A DNA stretch of 64,000 bases from Paulinella micropora. Its lineage: Eukaryota > Cercozoa > Imbricatea > Euglyphida. The position numbers and the translations under genes are program-made. Under the pieces are notes generated by a model. That model had not been told where the DNA came from, made no database searches, and saw only the letters and a program-made list of their open reading frames with translations. Location: positions 543,110 to 607,109 of the forward strand of contig BJOX01000238.1 of assembly GCA_009731375.1 (NCBI GenBank), written 5' to 3'. The first letter of the stretch is position 1, and every line of letters starts with the position of its first letter. Positions 57,185 to 64,000 of the stretch are shown one piece after another.

Positions 57185-57900
57185 ACACTATGATATATAT
57201 TTCCCACTGCGGCGATTACCAAACTTGACTAGAAAAATAGAAGTACCCCTGGCGGCGTGACCGTGGGCCAAGTACGAGTCAGTGGCAAGTTTCTATTAAA
57301 AGCCTCAGCCTGAGTGATTCCGTAAAAAATCTAGTATATAAATCTACAGTTTGAATCAACTCAGTTGCATAAATAGTTACCACTAGATCCACAGCTTTTT
57401 AATATTAATAATAATTTTCACAACGCGTAGGCCTCAGAGTCGCTTCTCTAATTTTTTTTTTAAGTTTCAACTGTAAATCAGATATACTTACTAGACTTAA
57501 TACAGCCTCCGTAATAGTAGACGGGTGTCAAATTTCGGAGGCTGCGCTCATTTGGACGCGATGTTGTTCACATTAGGTGCTGGGTAAAAACTGTGATTTG
57601 CTGTGCTCAACATTACTGTATACCAGAATGCGTCTAATATTGAGCATCCAATATTGGATGCACAGGGTAAGCCTCAGTTTTATATCTGCCCGAAAGTGAA
57701 CGAAATCTTTTTATTTTAGGTCAAGTTAATTTGTTGATAATTTAAAATTTTAGCCATCTTAGAAATCACATGACTGACAAGATCAAAATTCTAAGGATTG
57801 ATGAGATGATCAGCTATCTGAATCAAGTTTCTGCCGTTTTACTACCCGCTTCACACATACAACAAACAAAACCAAATGAGACTAGCTGACTAGGAGGAAG
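57185..57900. other. Unique non-coding DNA
   Basis: About 715 bp of AT-rich unique sequence. Contains the perfect 18-bp palindrome GCATCCAATATTGGATGC at 57,644-57,661. No convincing frame on either strand. Confidence 0.6.
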
Positions 57901-58126
57901 GAAGGGCAACCACACAAGTCAAGACAACCAACCAACCAACCAACCACCACAACAACAACCAACCAATCAACGAAACGCAACACGCCACCACCACCAGCAG
58001 AAGCAGCAGCAGCAACAACAACAACAACAACAACAACAATAACAACAACAACATCACTTGAACATCATCATCATCAACAACAACAACAGCAGCAACAGCA
58101 GCAGCGGCAGCAGCGGCAGCACCACC

Positions 58127-58158
<32 letters not shown>

Positions 58159-58394
58159 CGGTCCCTGGACTTCAAGGCAACCACATTTTAAATCACAACA
58201 AAAACAATAAGATAATAACCACAATGACCACATATCAAAGAGAACAAGAGTGTGACGGTGTAGGGACCGTGTAGTGTGTCCCCTTCTTGCTCTGCCAACA
58301 AATACAGAGAACACGCTTTCAATCGGTACGAGGGAGTGAGGGAGAGGAGATGAGAAGGAGGTTGTGGTGGCGGTGGTGGTGGTGGCGGTGGTGT
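57901..58394. repeat. (CAA)n/(CAG)n/(CAC)n arrays and short unique DNA
   Basis: ACC and CAA trinucleotide tracts to 58,155, about 200 bp unique, then (GGT)n running into the gap. No gene. Confidence 0.75.
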
Positions 58395-59104
58395 NNNNNN
58401 NNNNNNNNNNNNNNNNNNNNNNNNNNNNNNNNNNNNNNNNNNNNNNNNNNNNNNNNNNNNNNNNNNNNNNNNNNNNNNNNNNNNNNNNNNNNNNNNNNNN
58501 NNNNNNNNNNNNNNNNNNNNNNNNNNNNNNNNNNNNNNNNNNNNNNNNNNNNNNNNNNNNNNNNNNNNNNNNNNNNNNNNNNNNNNNNNNNNNNNNNNNN
58601 NNNNNNNNNNNNNNNNNNNNNNNNNNNNNNNNNNNNNNNNNNNNNNNNNNNNNNNNNNNNNNNNNNNNNNNNNNNNNNNNNNNNNNNNNNNNNNNNNNNN
58701 NNNNNNNNNNNNNNNNNNNNNNNNNNNNNNNNNNNNNNNNNNNNNNNNNNNNNNNNNNNNNNNNNNNNNNNNNNNNNNNNNNNNNNNNNNNNNNNNNNNN
58801 NNNNNNNNNNNNNNNNNNNNNNNNNNNNNNNNNNNNNNNNNNNNNNNNNNNNNNNNNNNNNNNNNNNNNNNNNNNNNNNNNNNNNNNNNNNNNNNNNNNN
58901 NNNNNNNNNNNNNNNNNNNNNNNNNNNNNNNNNNNNNNNNNNNNNNNNNNNNNNNNNNNNNNNNNNNNNNNNNNNNNNNNNNNNNNNNNNNNNNNNNNNN
59001 NNNNNNNNNNNNNNNNNNNNNNNNNNNNNNNNNNNNNNNNNNNNNNNNNNNNNNNNNNNNNNNNNNNNNNNNNNNNNNNNNNNNNNNNNNNNNNNNNNNN
59101 NNNN
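58395..59104. other. Assembly gap
   Basis: 710 N residues. Confidence 0.99.
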
Positions 59105-59108
59105 GTCC

Positions 59109-59181
<73 letters not shown>

Positions 59182-59190
59182 GTAGTAATG

Positions 59191-59259
<69 letters not shown>

Positions 59260-59307
59260 ATAATAATGATAATAATAATGATAATAATAATAATAATAAT
59301 AATAATA
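59105..59307. repeat. (AAT)n and (TAG)n arrays
   Basis: Trinucleotide tract leading directly into the SINE-like element, as at copy 1. Confidence 0.9.
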
Positions 59308-59538
59308 GTGCTTCTCTGTCAATGGCTGATGCATTTCTGCACATGCGCCTCCATCGTCTCACCCGTGAGGGGAGTACGAAGAATTGACGATAAGCTCTAA
59401 TGACACCCCCGCAAGGGCAGTTCCAACACTTCCAGACGGGCCGGTATGTTCAATGAAAATACTGGTCCAGAAATAGACCGGTATGTTCAATGAAAATACT
59501 GGTGGCACCGACGGGAATCGAACTGGCGACAGGGCCCA

Positions 59539-59540
<2 letters not shown>
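59308..59540 (-). mobile_element. tRNA-related SINE-like element, copy 2
   Basis: Matches 26,323-26,555 over 233 bp with no difference seen by eye, and is again bordered by (AAT)n on both sides. The near identity of two copies 33 kb apart suggests recent dispersal or gene conversion. tRNA-like 3'-half signature on the minus strand at 59,495-59,530. Confidence 0.7.
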
Positions 59541-59595
<55 letters not shown>

Positions 59596-59620
59596 TGACA
59601 ATGACAACAACAGCAACAAT

Positions 59621-59655
<35 letters not shown>

Positions 59656-59713
59656 CGACGACAACAACAACGACGACAACAACGACAACAAAGAGAGAGA
59701 GAGAGAGAGAGAG

Positions 59714-59761
<48 letters not shown>

Positions 59762-59881
59762 ACAGAGACAGAGACAGACAGATACAGAGACAGACAGAGA
59801 GAGACAGAGTAGAGAGAGACAGAGTAGAGAGAGACAGAGAGAGACAGAGAGACAGAAACAGAAAGAGCGAGCGAGCGAGCG

Positions 59882-59939
<58 letters not shown>

Positions 59940-60264
59940 GCACCATCCTCTCCTTCCAGCACTTTAGCGGCACCCTCTCGATCCATGGTGCGCTCTTTTG
60001 CCTTGGTAGTGACGAAACTAACAACAACAACATGATCATCATGATCATCATGATCATCATCATCATCATCACCATGATCATGATGATGATCATCATCATC
60101 ATCATCATCATCCATAGTGCGCTCTTTTGCCTTGGTAGTGACGAAACTTGCAACAACAACAACAACAACAACAACAACATCATCATCATCATCATCATCA
60201 TCATTATCATCATAAGCATCATCATGCACAACAACAACAACAACAACAACAGCAGCAGCAGCAG

Positions 60265-60311
<47 letters not shown>

Positions 60312-60340
60312 GCAACAACAACAACAGCAACAGCAACAGC

Positions 60341-60371
<31 letters not shown>

Positions 60372-60551
60372 CCAACACCAACAACAACAACAACAACAAC
60401 AACAACAGCAACAGCAACAGCAAGGGCAACAGCAACAGCAACAGCAACAACAACAACAACAAAAACAACAACAACAACAACAACACCAACCAAGAACAAC
60501 ACCAACACCAACACCAACACCAACACCAACAACAACAACAACAATAACACC

Positions 60552-60586
<35 letters not shown>

Positions 60587-60650
60587 AAACACCAACAACA
60601 ACACCAACAACAACAACAACAACAACAACAACACCAACACCAACACCAAC

Positions 60651-60681
<31 letters not shown>

Positions 60682-60738
60682 CCACCAACAACAACACCAA
60701 CAACAGCCACACACACACACACACACACACACACCTAA
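59541..60738. repeat. (AAT)n, (CAA)n, (GA)n, (CAT)n and (CA)n arrays
   Basis: AAT/CAA array to 59,690, (GA)n to 59,936, then two copies of a short core (GTGCGCTCTTTTGCCTTGGTAG region at 59,988 and 60,117) separated by (ATC)n, then a long (CAA)n/(CCA)n array. No gene. Confidence 0.85.
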
Positions 60739-61071
60739 GTGTACATGTACATCTAGCCTGTTGTTGTTGCTGTTGTTGTTGTTGTTGTTGTTGTTATTGT
60801 TGTTGGTGTTGGTGTTAGTGTTGGTGTTGGTGTTGTTGTTGGTGTTGTTGTTGGTGTTGGTGTTGTTGTTGTTGAGTTGGGAGGTTGAGTGGATGTATAC
60901 GTAGATTTTGGACCAAATAAATTCCGTAGCCGCTTCAACAATCAAGTCTTTGGCTAGATACCCCATACACCAATGCAAGACAATGAGTTAGCGTCTGATG
61001 CTGCTTGTGGTTGCTGCTGTTGTTGTTGTTGCTGTTGTTGTTGTTGTTGTTGCTGTTGTTGTTGCTGTTGC

Positions 61072-61114
<43 letters not shown>

Positions 61115-61135
61115 GCTGCTGCTGCTGTACGAGCA
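60739..61135. repeat. (GTT)n/(GCT)n arrays around short unique DNA
   Basis: (GTT)n from 60,760 to 60,875, about 130 bp unique (60,876-61,010), then a GTT/GCT array. The long frames on both strands are periodic. Confidence 0.8.
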
Positions 61136-61667
61136 AGAAGAAGAAGAAGAAGAAGAAGAAGAAGAAGAAGAAGAAGAAGAAGAAGAAGAAGAAGAAGAAG
61201 AAGAAGAAGAAGAAGAAGAAGAAGAAGAAGAAGAAGAATCAGAAAAATCAGAAGAAGAATCAGAAGAAGAATCAGAAGAAGAATCAGAAGAAGAATCAGA
61301 AGAAGAAGAAGAAGAAGAAGAAGAAGAAGAAGAAGAAGAAGAAGAAGAAGAAGAAGAAGAAGAAGAAGAAGAAGACGAAGACGAAGACGAAGACGAAGAC
61401 GAAGACGAAGACAAAGACGAAGACGAAGACGAAGACGAAGACGAAGAGGGAGACGGAGACGGAGACAGAGACAGAGACGAAGACGAAGACGAAGACGAAG
61501 AAGAAGAAGAAGAAGAAGAAGAAGAAGAAGAAGAAGAAGAAGAAGAAGAAGAAGAAGAAGAAGAAGAAGAAGAAGAAGAAGAAGAAGAAGAACAACAACA
61601 ACAACAACAACAACGAGAACAACGAGAACAAGAAGAAGAAAAAGAAGAAGATATGTATGTATGTGAA

Positions 61668-61714
<47 letters not shown>

Positions 61715-61800
61715 AGAAGAACAACAACAACAACAACAACAACAAGAACAACAACAACGAGAACAAGAAGAAGAAAAAGAAGAAGATATGTATGTATGTA
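61136..61800. repeat. (GAA)n/(GAC)n arrays
   Basis: Purine-rich trinucleotide array with GAATCA, GACGAA and CAA variants. Two blocks end in AAAGAAGAAGATATGTATGT. Confidence 0.85.
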
Positions 61801-62044
61801 TGTCTGTATGTATGATACCTTCCTTGGAGATCTTGGCCTGTGTATACAACACATTACATACATAACATACATGACATACATAACATACATAACATAGCAT
61901 ACATAACATGGCATATGTAGGCAAAATAACCTTTTGCAAAAAGGGAAGAAAAAGAAAGAAGACAGATAGACTGGTACACGGCACAGGCATATGTAAAAAA
62001 TATAACCCCTTGTCAAGAGAGAAGACAGATAGACATTTAGAACG
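61801..62044. other. Short unique DNA with ACATAC repeats
   Basis: About 240 bp with ACATAACATAC repeats similar to 1,816-3,480, ending at the gap. Confidence 0.6.
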
Positions 62045-62184
62045 NNNNNNNNNNNNNNNNNNNNNNNNNNNNNNNNNNNNNNNNNNNNNNNNNNNNNNNN
62101 NNNNNNNNNNNNNNNNNNNNNNNNNNNNNNNNNNNNNNNNNNNNNNNNNNNNNNNNNNNNNNNNNNNNNNNNNNNNNNNNNNNN
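62045..62184. other. Assembly gap
   Basis: 140 N residues. Confidence 0.99.
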
Positions 62185-62221
<37 letters not shown>

Positions 62222-62222
62222 C

Positions 62223-62283
<61 letters not shown>

Positions 62284-62640
62284 GGAGGTAGAACGCTCTT
62301 CATCATGCGCCTGTATGTATGTATGTATGTATGTATGTATGTATGTATGTATGTATGTATGTCATGTAATGCAATTTAATTTAATGCAATTTAATGTCAT
62401 GTCATGTAATGTTAATGTCATGTAATGTAATGAAATGTAATGTAATGTAATATGTAGTGCAATGCAATTTCATAAAACGTAATGAAATGAAATGTATTGT
62501 CATGCAATCTAATGTAATGTAATGTAATAAATGTAATGAAATGTAATATAATATAATGTAATGTAATGTAATCTATGTTTGTTTGCACAAATTTTATTGA
62601 TAATATAATGTAATGTAATGTAATTTATGTATGTTTGTGC
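62185..62640. repeat. (GA)n, (GT)n, (TATG)n and TGTAA pentamer arrays
   Basis: GA and GT tracts, (TATG)n to 62,362, then TAATG/TGTAA repeats to about 62,625. Two copies of GTTTGTTTGCACAAATTTT-like sequence at 62,577 and 62,630. Confidence 0.8.
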
Positions 62641-62785
62641 AAATTTTCTTGATGCTCTGTGTACCCGATCGGCTGGAGCGGAAGATCGCCCATGCTTGCT
62701 GCAATCGCGCACCAATGGCCGCAAATGTCGTGTCGTGTAGTCTCTTTGTTTCTCTACTAACATACATTACATTACATGACATTAG
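62641..62785. other. Short unique DNA
   Basis: About 140 bp of unique sequence; nothing recognised. Confidence 0.5.
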
Positions 62786-63747
62786 AAGAAGAAGAAGAAG
62801 AAGAAGAAGAAGAAGAAGAAGAAGAAGAAGAAGAAGAAGAAGAAGAAGAAGAAGAAGAAGAAGAAGAAGAAGAAGAAGAAGAAGACGAAGAAGACGAAGA
62901 CGAAGAAGACGAAGAAGACGAAGAAGACGAAGAAGACGAAGACGAAGCGAAGAAGACGAAGACGAAGAAGACGAAGACGAAGAAGACGAAGAAGACGAAG
63001 ACGGAGACGGAGACGGAGACGAAGACGAAGAAGACGAAGAAGACGGAGACGGAGACGGAGACGGAGACGGAGACGAAGACGAAGAGGAAGAGGAAGAGGA
63101 AGAGGAAGAAGAAGAAGAAGAAGAAGAAGAAGAAGAAGAAGAAGAAGAAGAAGAAGAAGAAGAAGAAGACGAAGAAGACGAAGAAGACGAAGAAGACGAA
63201 GAAGACGAAGAAGACGAAGAAGACGAAGAAGAAGAAGACGAAGAAGACGAAGACGAAGACGAAGACGACGAAGACGACGAAGAAGAAGACGAAGACGAAG
63301 ACGAAGACGAAAACGAAGACGAAGACGAAGATGACGAAGAAGACGAAGAAGACGAAGACAAAGATAAAGACAAAGATGAAGACGAAGACGAAGACGGAGA
63401 CAGAGACGGAGACGGAGACGGAGACGGATGGAGACGGAGACGGAGACGGAGAGGGAGACGGAGAGGGAGAGGAAGAGGAAGATGAGGAAGAAGAAGAAGA
63501 AGAAGAAGAAGAAGAAGAAGAAGAAGAAGAAGAAGAAGAAGAAGAAGAAGAAGGAAGAAGAAGGAAGAAGAAAAGAAGAAAAGAAGAAAAGAAGAAAAGA
63601 AGAAGAAAAAGAAGAAGAAAAAGAAGAAAAAGAAGAAGAAGAAGAAGAAGAAGAAGAAGAAGAAGAAGAAGAAGAAGAAGAAGAAGAAGAAGAAGAAGAA
63701 GAAGAAGAAGAAGAAGANNNNNNNNNNAGGAAGAGGAGGAGGAGGAG

Positions 63748-63779
<32 letters not shown>

Positions 63780-64000
63780 GGAGGAAGAGGAGGAGGAGGG
63801 AGAGGAGGAGGGAGAGGAGGAGGAGGGAGAGGAGGAGGGAGGAGGAGGAGGAGAAGGAGAAGAAGGAGAAGAAGAAGAAGAAGGAAGAAGAAGAAGAAGA
63901 AGAAGAAGAAGAAGAAGAAGAAGAAGAAGAAGAAGAAGAAGAAGAAGAAGAAGAAGAAGAAGAAGAAGAAGAAGAAGAAGAAGAAGAAGAAGAAGAAGAA
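62786..64000. repeat. (GAA)n/(GAC)n/(GGA)n array to window end
   Basis: About 1.2 kb of purine-rich trinucleotide repeats with GAC and GGA variants and a 10-N gap at 63,718-63,727. The Glu/Asp/Arg-rich frames are artefacts of the repeat. Confidence 0.9.

Noticed and set aside
59490-59540. A complete tRNA gene
   Set aside because: Only a T-arm and acceptor-like 3' half with ACCA is visible. No anticodon arm or matching 5' half can be folded by eye.

Overview
The window is eukaryotic nuclear DNA. It is dominated by micro- and minisatellites, contains SINE-like repeats and spliced-looking transposons, and carries one large integrated virus. I see no confident host protein-coding gene and cannot name the species. 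The virus belongs to a lineage known mainly from algae and other protists, so a protist or algal host is my inference. Thirteen runs of N interrupt the sequence, several next to poly-C tracts.

Bases 1-31,300 are satellite-rich. They hold (CTAT)n/(GATA)n, (TATG)n, (GTT)n, (TAG)n and related arrays, about nine minisatellites made of a unique core plus a microsatellite, and at least four interspersed repeat families, most of which end at a (CTAT)n tract. Three items stand out. A palindrome with 184-bp arms (577-980) is homologous to the ends of the virus farther right. A group I intron core lies inside a repeat (19,300-19,640). A 150-bp MITE flanked by TTAA sits at 31,320-31,469.

Bases 31,608-54,095 are a 22.5-kb Polinton-like virus (PLV) inserted in an AT-rich tract. 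It has inverted repeats of 2.1-2.35 kb, and each end is itself a large palindrome with 183-188-bp arms. Its recognisable genes form a PLV core: a tyrosine recombinase that resembles telomere resolvases, a double jelly-roll major capsid protein, a penton-type minor capsid protein, an A32-type packaging ATPase, a primase-SF3 helicase, a tail-fibre-like protein with an S74 chaperone domain, a small membrane protein, a cysteine-rich secreted protein and several zinc-ribbon proteins. The capsid and packaging genes lie together at 36.8-41.7 kb and the replication genes at 48.4-50.8 kb. Two genes are duplicated in the inverted repeats. I see no protein-primed DNA polymerase B, retroviral-type integrase or adenovirus-type protease, which argues against a classical Polinton/Maverick. 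At least nine genes carry one-base frameshifts, mostly in homopolymers, or in-frame stops. The copy is therefore either decaying or lies in an uncorrected assembly.

Bases 54,207-57,180 are a piggyBac transposon with TTAA on both sides and a broken, apparently intron-containing transposase. From 57,185 to 64,000 there is about 700 bp of unique non-coding DNA, then trinucleotide arrays ((CAA)n, (AAT)n, (GAA)n) and a second, apparently identical copy of a tRNA-related SINE.

The most interesting hypothesis is that the PLV uses a telomere-resolvase-like enzyme acting on long terminal palindromes, and that the solitary palindrome at 577-980 is the footprint of a related element.
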